A stretch of 64,000 nucleotides of DNA from CAWKMN01 sp963850765 (GTDB lineage: Bacteria; Chloroflexota; Anaerolineae; Aggregatilineales; Aggregatilineaceae): NCBI GenBank assembly GCA_963850765.1, contig CAWKMN010000006.1:62001-126000 (forward strand). Reading direction: 5' to 3'. Under the pieces are notes generated by a model that searched no databases, had not been told where the DNA came from, and saw nothing but the letters and a program-made list of their open reading frames with translations. Positions 25,350 through 33,239 of the stretch are shown here, piece after piece; within the stretch, counting starts at the first letter, position 1, and each line of letters starts with the position of its first letter. The position numbers and the translations under genes are program-made.

Positions 25350-26435
25350 CTATGGAATGGTGACGTGATACACCCAGGGACCGGCAGCGGCGGTCATGGG
25401 CGATCCATCGAGTGCAACGCCCTGCAGCCGATCCACTGTCAAGGTCCAAACGGCGGCTTCGCCCCGATAAGGAGCCAGAAAATCAAGCTCAGCGCAGGAT
25501 TTGGTCCCGCGCAGGCTGGCCTGCGGCGCGATGCCAATAAAACCAATATCGGCGAGCACTTCTTCCCCGGTGTCGAGGTGCGCTTCCGGGAGCCAGTATT
25601 GATCCTGACCTGTCACACAGAGCGTCATGGTGGTTGACGACGGAGTTACGGAAACCTGTTCCAGGGTCAGCGACATATCTCCGGCTGTCTGGCTGATCGC
25701 CGGCTCGAATACGACAGCGGGAATAAACGGCACGACAAAATCGAGGCCAAACGGGCCGAGTTCGATCCGCTCGGCTGATTCTTCTGCAACCCGCACCCCT
25801 TCCATACTCATCTTCAGGTCCAGATGCAGAGCCAGATCGGATACGGTGCCGGGAATGGCGGTGCTGTCAAAATTGATGCTGCCCGAAAATGACCAGAAGG
25901 TATACGGTGCTGGTGTCACGTCCCTGTCTTCGCCACCGCCGCCGCCACCCCCACCACCGCCCCCGCCGCCGAAGATGCGCGGCAGAACCGTGCCGTCCGC
26001 TGTCCGCAGTTGGATGTCAAGCGCTGTGGTGTTTAGCGAAGAGTAGGGTGATTCATTTTGGGTCAGTGAATAAAACACGACGGCCCGGTGGGCATCCGCA
26101 TAAGCCCATTCAAGCTGCAAGGTCACGCCGTCAATCGTCTGGCTTTGGTTCAGAGTCGTACCCAGTTCGCCATCCTGCACCTGCTGCAGACCCGGATCAA
26201 TGTCCGGGACAAACAGCAGTTGGTGCTGGATCGCGGCATAGGCCCCTGCGCTCAGCGTCAGCAGCAGCACGATCACCAGTCCGGCTCCGAGCGGCGTAGC
26301 CAGGCGAAGGCGCGACACAACCCCTCGGTGGCGGGGTTGAACCTGCCGCTCGATCCGGGGCCACAAATCCGCGTGGTGACGGGTACGCTTACGCGCGATC
26401 TGGTGCAAAGCTTCTTTGATCGGTTCCTCGTTCAC
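25350..26435 (-). CDS. Putative membrane anti-sigma factor (DUF4179-like) with poly-glycine tract
   Basis: The protein has 361 residues from a GTG at 26435. Residues 1-40 are a charged cytosolic part (EPIKEALHQIARKRTRHHAD), followed by one membrane segment (GAGLVIVLLLTLSAGAYAAI) and an extracellular domain of about 290 residues rich in strands (GVTLQLEWAYADAHRAVVFY). A run of 13 glycines follows RIF near residue 155. Gene order and topology fit an anti-sigma factor for the ECF sigma gene nine bases upstream. There is no zinc-binding HxxxCxxC motif, so the cytosolic interaction mode is unknown. Confidence 0.65.
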   Translation of the reverse strand: MNEEPIKEALHQIARKRTRHHADLWPRIERQVQPRHRGVVSRLRLATPLGAGLVIVLLLTLSAGAYAAIQHQLLFVPDIDPGLQQVQDGELGTTLNQSQTIDGVTLQLEWAYADAHRAVVFYSLTQNESPYSSLNTTALDIQLRTADGTVLPRIFGGGGGGGGGGGGGEDRDVTPAPYTFWSFSGSINFDSTAIPGTVSDLALHLDLKMSMEGVRVAEESAERIELGPFGLDFVVPFIPAVVFEPAISQTAGDMSLTLEQVSVTPSSTTMTLCVTGQDQYWLPEAHLDTGEEVLADIGFIGIAPQASLRGTKSCAELDFLAPYRGEAAVWTLTVDRLQGVALDGSPMTAAAGPWVYHVTIP

Positions 26436-26444
26436 GGTCCCCTC

Positions 26445-27035
26445 CTACCACACGAATAGTTGAGCCGGCGACAGGTGATACAGCCACTGGCGAAGCTGCT
26501 TGCGAGCGGCGTGCAGCCGCCAGCGTACCGTGCTGGCCGCGCAGTTGAGCTGCTCTGAAATGTCATCGTCTCCCAGGTCGAGGTAGTAGCGCAGCACAAT
26601 CGCCGCTCGCTGATCCGGGGGGAGGCGGAGCAGAGCGGCTTCCAGCGCGGCTGCCAGTTCCGCCTGTTCCACGGCCGCATCGGGGCCAGGGGTTGGATCG
26701 GGTAGCAGATCACTCAACGTGATCTCATCTCCGGCTATTGGCATGTCGAGCGCCATGGTGCGCTCCTCTTGTTCAGCCGCTTTTACGGCCGCATGGACCA
26801 CGCTCCGCATATACCAGGGCCGGAATGGGCGTGACACATCATAACTGCCCCGGTAGCGGTACACCTGCAAAAAGACATCCTGCACCACGTCTTCAGCGAG
26901 GGTCAGATCGTGCGTAATGAGGTAGGCCGTTTCTATGGCCTCCGATTGGTAGTGTTTGACGAGCGCGGCCAGACCTCCTATATCACCCGCTTTTAACCGT
27001 TTCACGGCTCGTTGTTCATCCAAATAGGCCTCCAA
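26445..27035 (-). CDS. ECF sigma factor (sigma-70 family)
   Basis: The protein has 196 residues from a TTG at 27035; the in-frame codon two before it is a stop, which fixes the start. Region 2 is seen in TAYLITHDLTLAEDVVQDVF, followed by LQVYRYRGSY, and ends RPWYMRSVVHAAVKAAEQ. Region 4 is LPPDQRAAIVLRYYLDLGDD and STVRWRLHAARKQLR. The C terminus adds a hydrophobic tail (WLYHLSPAQLFVW). It would direct RNA polymerase to a small set of promoters and be held by the membrane protein encoded next. Confidence 0.9.
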   Translation of the reverse strand: MEAYLDEQRAVKRLKAGDIGGLAALVKHYQSEAIETAYLITHDLTLAEDVVQDVFLQVYRYRGSYDVSRPFRPWYMRSVVHAAVKAAEQEERTMALDMPIAGDEITLSDLLPDPTPGPDAAVEQAELAAALEAALLRLPPDQRAAIVLRYYLDLGDDDISEQLNCAASTVRWRLHAARKQLRQWLYHLSPAQLFVW

Positions 27036-27363
27036 CGATCATAATGCCGCACCTGCCATCCCCTTTCAAGTGCGGACTTGAGAGGGGAAATTGTCCGGTA
27101 GGGGCGTATTGATGCGATTTAACTAATGAATACGGAATAACGAACGGCCTCAGTCTGACCCGCCCCTCACCCCGCCCCTTCCCCCGGCCAAGCTAGGGGA
27201 GGGGAGCCACATGGGCCGGGGACGACCCTCTCCCTGGCTCGGCCGGGAGAGGGCAGGGTGGGTGAGGCGTCGTCAGCCTGTATATCCGCACTTAATTGTT
27301 AAACAGCATCAATACGCCCCTGCAAAAACGATACTTTCCCCAATCTGAAATACCCTCTCTGCC
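27036..27363. other. Gap filled by an inverted-repeat element
   Basis: About 60 bases after the sigma gene start, the whole gap is the repeat element at 27099-27322. A further pair, AAGTGCGGA (27069-27077) and TCCGCACTT (27286-27294), lies around and inside it. Confidence 0.6.
27099..27322. repeat. MITE-like element with AGGGGCGTATTGATGC ends
   Basis: The perfect 16-base inverted ends are AGGGGCGTATTGATGC (27100-27115) and the reverse complement (27306-27321). A further imperfect match (TTTAAC) extends inward. The centre holds CCCCTCACCCCGCCCC and GGGAGAGGGCAGGGTGGG, related to the CCCTCTCC family elements. There is no coding capacity. Confidence 0.75.
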
Positions 27364-27906
27364 TTACGGCGCAGTCTGGCAGGTCGGGCAGCCAAACTCA
27401 TTCAACGTGCATGTTTTTTGCGTACAGGCATTCGGCCAGCAGGGGAACGCATCATAACACGCCTCGCAACTGGAATAGTCGCATCCGGTAGCCGTCGTTG
27501 AAACCGGGGTGGCCGTTGAACTCGTCCGGGGACGGCTGACGCCTCGACAGTCCTCGGCGCAGATCGATACCGACTCGCCATACTCACATACCGTGTTGCC
27601 ACACGTGGCCGGACAATCGGACGTTCCCAGATCCGATCGCACCCAGGCATCGTTCGCGCCCTTCCACCAGACATAACCATCCTCACCGGCCCGCTGATCG
27701 ACCACATCAAATGATTTACCCGTGCGCAGAAATGCGACGCGCTTATAGGTCGTGCCAGGGCCTTCGCGCAGATTGACGACCGGGAACTTGGGTTGAAAGG
27801 TGCAGTCCATGGTGGTGGATGATTGGGCATCAACGGGGGGAATCGTCATCAGCCAAATCGGCCAGACGAGAATCATACAGAGAGTCAGCTTTCGCAGCGA
27901 ATTCAT
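27364..27906 (-). CDS. Secreted SH3b-domain protein with cysteine-rich tail
   Basis: The protein has 180 residues. The ATG at 27906 has AAGGAGA upstream and opens a signal peptide (LTLCMILVWPIWLMTIPPVD, cut after AQS region). Residues 32-95 form a bacterial SH3 domain (VVNLREGPGTTYKRVAFLRT, then WWKGANDAWVRSDLGTSDCP). After a Ser/Thr-rich linker follow many cysteines (CGNTVCEYGESVSICAEDC, then C-rich repeats to the end), probably disulfide-bonded outside the cell. It may bind cell wall or another surface polymer. It is not obviously linked to the adjacent sigma factor pair, although it lies downstream of it with a repeat between. Confidence 0.7.
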   Translation of the reverse strand: MNSLRKLTLCMILVWPIWLMTIPPVDAQSSTTMDCTFQPKFPVVNLREGPGTTYKRVAFLRTGKSFDVVDQRAGEDGYVWWKGANDAWVRSDLGTSDCPATCGNTVCEYGESVSICAEDCRGVSRPRTSSTATPVSTTATGCDYSSCEACYDAFPCWPNACTQKTCTLNEFGCPTCQTAP

Positions 27907-28080
27907 GATGGGGTCTCCTTCCCACAATACGCGCGGAGCATGTGGGGTAATTTCATGCTCACCCTATCTATAGTTCGTGGGCGGAGATTTTGTTTGAAAT
28001 TCGTCCTCAGACTGGCATGCTCCTGAGACAGCTATCATGTCACAACGGCAAATGATCGAATTTGAGCGAGACGGCCGACG

Positions 28081-28968
28081 TCATGCCAGCACGTGGAGCA
28101 GGTCCACGAGATTACGAGCAGCGGACGACAGGGTATGATGCTGGCGGTGGGCATAGGAATAGGTGCGGCTGTCATCGCCGCCGCGCAGCCGCAGCGCGAT
28201 CAGGTTGCCCGCCGCGACCTCGCGCTCGACCGCGATCCCTTGAATCAGGGCCACGCCTAATCCGGCTTCCACACTCCGTTTGATCGCCTCGGTTTCGCCA
28301 AGCTGAATCACGGAATCCCCCGCGAGGGCAGAAGCCCCCAGCAGCCGCTCCACCGTGGCATGGAGCGCCGATCCCGGTTCGCGTGTCAGCAAGGGTCGCT
28401 GGCGCAGGTCGTCCAGATCCACATTGGCGCGCGCCGCCCAGATATCCCCAGGGGCGACGATCACCACGAGATGATCGTGCATGAATGGCGTCACGACGAT
28501 TCCGGGGTGCTGAGCCGGAGAGCCGACCAGCGCCAGTTCGGCCGCCTCAGCAGCGACCAGCGCCAGAAGCTGCTCCGTATTGCCGACACTGATCCGCACG
28601 GGGTGGCCCGGATACTGCGCCTGGTAACGACTCAACAGCCGCGGCAGCAGATACGTCGCCATGGTGTGTCCTACGCCGAGCCGCAGCGTGCGATCGGCCA
28701 GGCCAGCCGCCGCGCGAGTCACCTCAATCGCCTCCTGGGACAGCGTCAGGAGTTTGTCGGCATAGGGGAGCAGCGCTTCCCCTGCCAGCGTAAGCCGCAG
28801 CCGCCGCGTATCGCGCTCGAAAAGCGGTGTACCGAGCTGCGCTTCGAGCATGGCAAGCTGCTGCGACACGGTCGGCTGGGTCATGTGCAGACGATCGGCG
28901 GCGCGGGTGAAGCTCATCAGGCGCGCAATCGTCGCGAAAATATGAAGCTTATGCAGATCAAGGATCAC
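28081..28968 (-). CDS. LysR-family transcriptional regulator, divergent from aconitase
   Basis: The protein has 295 residues from a GTG at 28968, preceded by AGAGGGG. An ATG at 28992 is in frame but lies inside the presumed operator, so the GTG is preferred. The N-terminal helix-turn-helix is LHIFATIARLMSFTRAADRL, then MTQPTVSQQLAMLEAQLGTP with LFERDTRRLRLT. The rest is the two-lobed effector-binding domain (LRLGVGHTMATYLLPRLLSR). The divergent neighbour is the acnA-like gene and the space between contains a textbook LysR dyad. CcpC of Bacillus has the same arrangement with citB; citrate or another TCA acid is a plausible effector, by analogy only. Confidence 0.88.
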   Translation of the reverse strand: MILDLHKLHIFATIARLMSFTRAADRLHMTQPTVSQQLAMLEAQLGTPLFERDTRRLRLTLAGEALLPYADKLLTLSQEAIEVTRAAAGLADRTLRLGVGHTMATYLLPRLLSRYQAQYPGHPVRISVGNTEQLLALVAAEAAELALVGSPAQHPGIVVTPFMHDHLVVIVAPGDIWAARANVDLDDLRQRPLLTREPGSALHATVERLLGASALAGDSVIQLGETEAIKRSVEAGLGVALIQGIAVEREVAAGNLIALRLRGGDDSRTYSYAHRQHHTLSSAARNLVDLLHVLA

Positions 28969-28978
28969 GGCGGCCCCT

Positions 28979-28999
28979 CTTATAGACGGCATCTATAAG
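28979..28999. promoter_or_regulatory. LysR-type operator dyad
   Basis: Perfect 8-base arms CTTATAGA and TCTATAAG are separated by CGGCA. It includes the T-N11-A form of LysR sites. Its centre (28989) is about 65 bases upstream of the predicted acnA transcription start. Confidence 0.75.
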
Positions 29000-29018
29000 T
29001 CTCATCGAAATTATCAGT

Positions 29019-29056
29019 TTGAATGATAATTCAATTTGCCCTATGATGCTTATAAG
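29019..29056 (+). promoter_or_regulatory. Aconitase promoter with a second palindrome and a half-site
   Basis: TTGAAT (29019-29024), a 17-base gap, TATGAT (29042-29047). The -35 box lies inside the palindrome TTGAAT-GATA-ATTCAA (29019-29034). CTTATAAG (29049-29056), resembling the operator arms, covers the predicted start point near 29054. Confidence 0.65.
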
Positions 29057-29097
29057 TGTTTCTATCCCACCCAAGTGAATCAAAAGGGTACAACGCC

Positions 29098-31824
29098 ATG
29101 ATAACCTCCCAACGAGTCCACGATCCCTTCAGCGCACGCGCGACCCTCGACACGGGCAGCGGCAGCGCTACCTATTATCGTCTGGCGCGCTTAGAAGAAA
29201 TGGGCATCACCTCCCTTGCCCGGCTGCCCTACAGCATTCGTATCCTGCTCGAGTCGCTGCTGCGCCACTACGACGGATACGAGATCGCCGAAGACGACGT
29301 GATCCGTCTCGCCCAGTGGAACGCGAAAGCCCCCGAAAGGCGCGAAGTCCCGTTTAAACCGGCGCGTGTGCTGCTGCAAGACCTGACCGGCGTCCCCTGT
29401 CTGGTCGATCTGGCGGCCATGCGCGACGCGATGCACGCGCTCGGCGGTGATGCCAGCAGGATTCAGCCGCAGATTCCGGTCGATCTGGTCATCGATCATT
29501 CCATCCAGGTCGATCATTTTGGCACCAACGATGCGCTGCGGCTCAATACGCTGTTCGAGCTGGAGCGCAGCGGCGAACGCTATGCCTTCATCCGCTGGGG
29601 ACAAAACGCCTTCAACAATCTGCGGGTGGTGCCGCCGGGGATCGGCATCGTGCATCAGGTCAATCTCGAATATCTGACCAAAGGGGTACGCACCGCTCCG
29701 GACGGCGATTCGACGGTGGTTTACCCTGATACCCTCGTCGGCGCGGATTCGCACACCACGATGATCAACGGCCTGGGGATCCTCGGTTGGGGGGTGGGTG
29801 GCATCGAGGCGGAAGCCGCCATGCTCGGCCAGCCCGTTTATATCCTGATGCCGGAAGTGATCGGGGTGAAAATTACCGGCAGACTTCCCGAAGGCGCAAC
29901 CGCGACGGACCTCGCGCTGACCGTGACTCAGACCTTACGGAAGCGCGGCGTAGTCGATAAGTTTGTCGAGTTTTACGGCCCCGGTCTCAGCCAGATGCCG
30001 CTGCCCGACCGCGCCACGATCGCCAATATGGCCCCCGAATATGGCGCGACGATCGGCTTTTTCCCGGTCGATGCGGAGTCGATCGCTTATCTGCGGCGCA
30101 CCGGGCGCACGGCAGACGAGGTCGCCCTGGTCGAGCGCTACTACCAAGCCCAGGGACTCTTCCGCACCGACGATTTACCCTATCCCGAATTTACCGATAC
30201 GCTGGAAATCGACCTGGGCAGCATCGAGCCGAGTCTGGCCGGGCCAAAACGCCCGCAGGATCGGGTGGTGCTCTCCCAGGTCAAAACGACGTTTCACAAT
30301 GCCCTGAGCGCCCCGGTCAGCAGCGGTGGGTATGGCTTGCCAGCATCGGATCTGAACCGACGCGCGCCGATCCGCATGGGCGCGGACGATCAGGAACCAG
30401 TCGAAATCGGACACGGGGCATTAGTCATCGCCGCAATCACAAGCTGCACAAACACCTCCAACCCATCGGTCATGGTCGGCGCAGGGCTGCTGGCGAAAAA
30501 AGCGGTCGAGCGCGGGCTGCGCGTTCCGGGATACGTCAAAACCAGCCTGTCCCCTGGTTCGCGCGTTGTGACCGACTACCTGCGAGACGCCGGTCTGATG
30601 GAACCGCTCAAGAGACTCGGCTTTCACATCGCCGGCTATGGCTGCATGACGTGTCTCGGCAACAGCGGCCCGCTGCCCGAACGGGTCGCCCAGGCGGTGA
30701 CGGATCACAACCTCGTCGCGGCGGCGGTGCTGAGCGGCAATCGCAACTTTGAAGGGCGCGTCAATCCGCTGGTCAAAGCCAATTTCCTGGCGTCCCCGCC
30801 GATGGTCGTCGCCTATGCTCTGGCCGGGACGATGGATATTGATCTGGTGAATGAGCCGCTTGGTGAGGATCAAAACGGCGATCCGGTTTTCCTGCGTGAC
30901 ATCTGGCCGAGCCAGCAGGAGATCGCGGACACAATCGCGCGGGTATCTAAACCTGAAACCTTTGAGCGGCTGTACAGCCACGTGGAGAGCAGCAATCCAG
31001 ACTGGAATGCCGTATCGAGCGATGACAGCCTGCTGTATCCCTGGAGCGCGGATTCGACCTACATCCAGAAGCCGCCGTTCTTCGATGAGGTGGCGCGCCT
31101 TGCGCCGATCCACCGGGCGCGCGTGCTGGCGATTTTTGGCGACAGCATCACGACGGACCATATTTCTCCCGTGGGCAGCATCCCCGCCGACAGCCCGGCC
31201 GGTCACTACCTGAGCGCGTTGGGCGTGCAGCGCCGGGACTTTAACCAGTATGGCGCGCGGCGCGGCAACGATCGCGTGTTGGTGCGCGGCACATTCGCCA
31301 ATATCCGCATCCGAAACCGGATGGTTCCGGGTGTGGAAGGTGGCAGGACGGTTCATTATCCCGACGGGCAGCTCTCAACCATTTTCGACGCGGCGATGCA
31401 GTACCGGCGCGAGGGTGTGCCGGTCGTGATCGTTGCCGGCAAGGAATACGGAACGGGCAGTTCACGCGATTGGGCGGCGAAAGGACCGCTGCTGCTGGGC
31501 GTGCGGGCCGTGCTGGCCGAGAGTTTTGAGCGCACGCATCGCAGTAATCTGGTGGGCATGGGCGTGCTGCCCTTGCAGTTCAAGCCCGGCCAGAATGCCG
31601 AAACGCTGGGGCTAACCGGCGAGGAAATGCTGACGATTGAGGGGATCGACTCGCCGATCACGCCCCGACAGGATCTCATCGTCCGGGTCGAAAAGCCCGA
31701 TCGCAGCGAGTTCAGCTTCGTCGTGACGGTGCGCCTGGAAACGGCGGTTGAAATCGACTATTACGCCAACGGCGGCATTTTGCCCACCGTGCTGCGGCGG
31801 CTGGTCGAGGCTGAACCCGTCTGA
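29098..31824 (+). CDS. acnA: Aconitate hydratase A
   Basis: The protein has 908 residues from the ATG at 29098 with AAAGGG nine bases upstream, the usual AcnA length. It converts citrate to isocitrate through cis-aconitate in the TCA cycle. The 4Fe-4S ligands are Cys450 (ITSCTNTSNPS), Cys516 and Cys519 (GYGCMTCLGNSGP). Other landmarks are ADSHTTMINGLGILGWGVGG near residue 220 and the swivel-domain loop GKEYGTGSSRDWAAKGPLLL near 780. It belongs to the AcnA/IRP1 class rather than AcnB by domain order. It is transcribed alone, divergent from a LysR regulator. Confidence 0.96.
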   Translation: MITSQRVHDPFSARATLDTGSGSATYYRLARLEEMGITSLARLPYSIRILLESLLRHYDGYEIAEDDVIRLAQWNAKAPERREVPFKPARVLLQDLTGVPCLVDLAAMRDAMHALGGDASRIQPQIPVDLVIDHSIQVDHFGTNDALRLNTLFELERSGERYAFIRWGQNAFNNLRVVPPGIGIVHQVNLEYLTKGVRTAPDGDSTVVYPDTLVGADSHTTMINGLGILGWGVGGIEAEAAMLGQPVYILMPEVIGVKITGRLPEGATATDLALTVTQTLRKRGVVDKFVEFYGPGLSQMPLPDRATIANMAPEYGATIGFFPVDAESIAYLRRTGRTADEVALVERYYQAQGLFRTDDLPYPEFTDTLEIDLGSIEPSLAGPKRPQDRVVLSQVKTTFHNALSAPVSSGGYGLPASDLNRRAPIRMGADDQEPVEIGHGALVIAAITSCTNTSNPSVMVGAGLLAKKAVERGLRVPGYVKTSLSPGSRVVTDYLRDAGLMEPLKRLGFHIAGYGCMTCLGNSGPLPERVAQAVTDHNLVAAAVLSGNRNFEGRVNPLVKANFLASPPMVVAYALAGTMDIDLVNEPLGEDQNGDPVFLRDIWPSQQEIADTIARVSKPETFERLYSHVESSNPDWNAVSSDDSLLYPWSADSTYIQKPPFFDEVARLAPIHRARVLAIFGDSITTDHISPVGSIPADSPAGHYLSALGVQRRDFNQYGARRGNDRVLVRGTFANIRIRNRMVPGVEGGRTVHYPDGQLSTIFDAAMQYRREGVPVVIVAGKEYGTGSSRDWAAKGPLLLGVRAVLAESFERTHRSNLVGMGVLPLQFKPGQNAETLGLTGEEMLTIEGIDSPITPRQDLIVRVEKPDRSEFSFVVTVRLETAVEIDYYANGGILPTVLRRLVEAEPV

Positions 31825-31837
31825 ACCTGGTTTGCCA

Positions 31838-31962
31838 TGTGGAGAGGGGCGACCATGCGCGGACAAGTCCCTCTCCACCGTGTGGGGAGGGATTTAGGGA
31901 GGGGCTAACGCAGGCGAAAACCCCTTGTTAAAGGCAACTCAATTACATAACACCCTCTAGCC
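31838..31962. repeat. Inverted-repeat element fragment (GTCCCTCTCC family)
   Basis: It contains GTCCCTCTCCACCGTGTGG and GGAGGGATTTAGGGAGGGG, the reverse complement of the core at 16670-16720, and ends TACATAACACCCTCTAG, like the ends of that family. It overlaps the last codons of the L,D-transpeptidase gene. Confidence 0.6.
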
Positions 31963-33025
31963 CGGCTTTTCGTCGTACACGTAGACGCGCGTATTGAGGA
32001 TAATCCAGTTATCCCACAGCCATTTCGCGTCGCTGACGGTGAGATTGACGCAGCCGTGCGACCAGTAGTAGCCGAAGTTGTCGTGCCAGTAGACGCCGTG
32101 GAGCGCCTCGCGCCAGTTGAAATACATATGGTACGGCACCTGATCGAGCGCGTAAAAGGCGTCGCTGCCGGCGGCCCCTTCCATCGGGCCGACTTCCCAG
32201 AACAGCTCGACCTTCCACACGCCGGGATCGGTGCGCCACTTTTCCTCGTCCATGTCGCCGGTCGAGACCAGCGTCGCCATGACGGGGCGATCGGTCTCGT
32301 AGGCGACGAGGTTCTGCTCGTAGGTGCTGACGGCGACCCAGCGCCAGTTATAAACGGCGGGTGATGTGGGATGCACGATGCTCAAATTGGTCTGCACGGT
32401 CCAGCGGTTCGGCCCGACCAGATGCCAGTCCAGATCGCCAACCGTCACCGTGGCGTAGATGTTCATCAGGTCGTAGCGGTCAAACGAGCCCGACTGCCGG
32501 CAGTTGCGCGGACCGCCCGGCGTAAGCGACGTGCAGCCATCGTAGATCGCCCAGGCGAAGGGCATGTCCATGTGATTGATGAGCACGCCGGTGAAGGTCG
32601 AGGGTTCGGCAAAATGCGCCTTTTCCAGCGACGCCCAGCGGCCAGGGCGAATCTCCGCCCACTCGCCAGACGTCTGGAGCACGTTGACATAGCTGCTGCG
32701 CCCCGCGGTGAACGTCTCGACCTGTGTGCCGTTGGGCCCGTTGTACAGCGGCACTTCGTCAGCGTCAAAATAGATGAAGCTCTGCCCCGCGATCACGCCG
32801 AGATCGTAGGGAACGCGCGTCACATCGGGATAGGGCTGCGCCGCCATGACCGCGTCACATTCCGGCGTGCTGCGGCGTTTCGTAGGTGACGCCCGCGCAG
32901 CCGGGATGCCCTGGGGCGAGGGCCGGGCGCGCGGCAGGGTTGGCTGGCGCGGACTGAGCCGGCGCGGGGCCAGCCAGAACGGCGAGCAGGATGGCGAGGA
33001 TGAGGAGTGCGCGGGCGTTGAACAT
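31957..33025 (-). pseudogene. L,D-transpeptidase (YkuD), interrupted by a one-base frameshift
   Basis: The natural start is ATG 33025 with GGAG upstream and a signal peptide (MFNARALLILAILLAVLAGP). That frame stops at 32855 after ETPQHAGM, while the downstream frame continues CDAVMAAQPYPDVTRVPYDL. Deleting one G near 32864 joins them into about 355 residues. An SH3-like region (DEVPLYNGPNGTQVETF) precedes the YkuD catalytic domain with SHGCVNLT, whose cysteine is the nucleophile. Such enzymes cross-link peptidoglycan. The downstream frame also runs open into the ABC exporter gene, producing a 717-codon chimera that is surely an artefact of the lost stop. A sequencing error is as likely as a true mutation. 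Confidence 0.75.
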
Positions 33026-33170
33026 ACCATCTCCGTCGTGATACGAGCAGATGATGCCATCATACCGCACATGCGCCAATGGGTGCCAGCAGGCGTCATC
33101 CCTGGCCCCCCTCCACGTTGTGGAAAGGGGTTCATGCAGAAACGGAACTCATCGTTGGGGTGATTTTTGT

Positions 33171-33194
33171 AGGGGCGTATTGCAATACGCCCCT
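33171..33194. repeat. Perfect 24-bp palindrome
   Basis: The two halves are AGGGGCGTATTG and CAATACGCCCCT with no spacer. The half-site is the end sequence of the element at 27099-27322, so this looks like a minimal relic or a solo form. It lies between the transpeptidase and exporter genes and is read in frame by the chimeric frame. Confidence 0.75.
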
Positions 33195-33239
33195 GCGATG
33201 CCAACCATCGGCTTCGGTCGTGCATTAAGGGGATGAGGC

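Noticed and set aside
25917..25975. CRISPR-like or microsatellite array of CCG/CCA triplets
   Set aside because: It has no spacer structure; it simply encodes the poly-glycine run of the anti-sigma-like protein.
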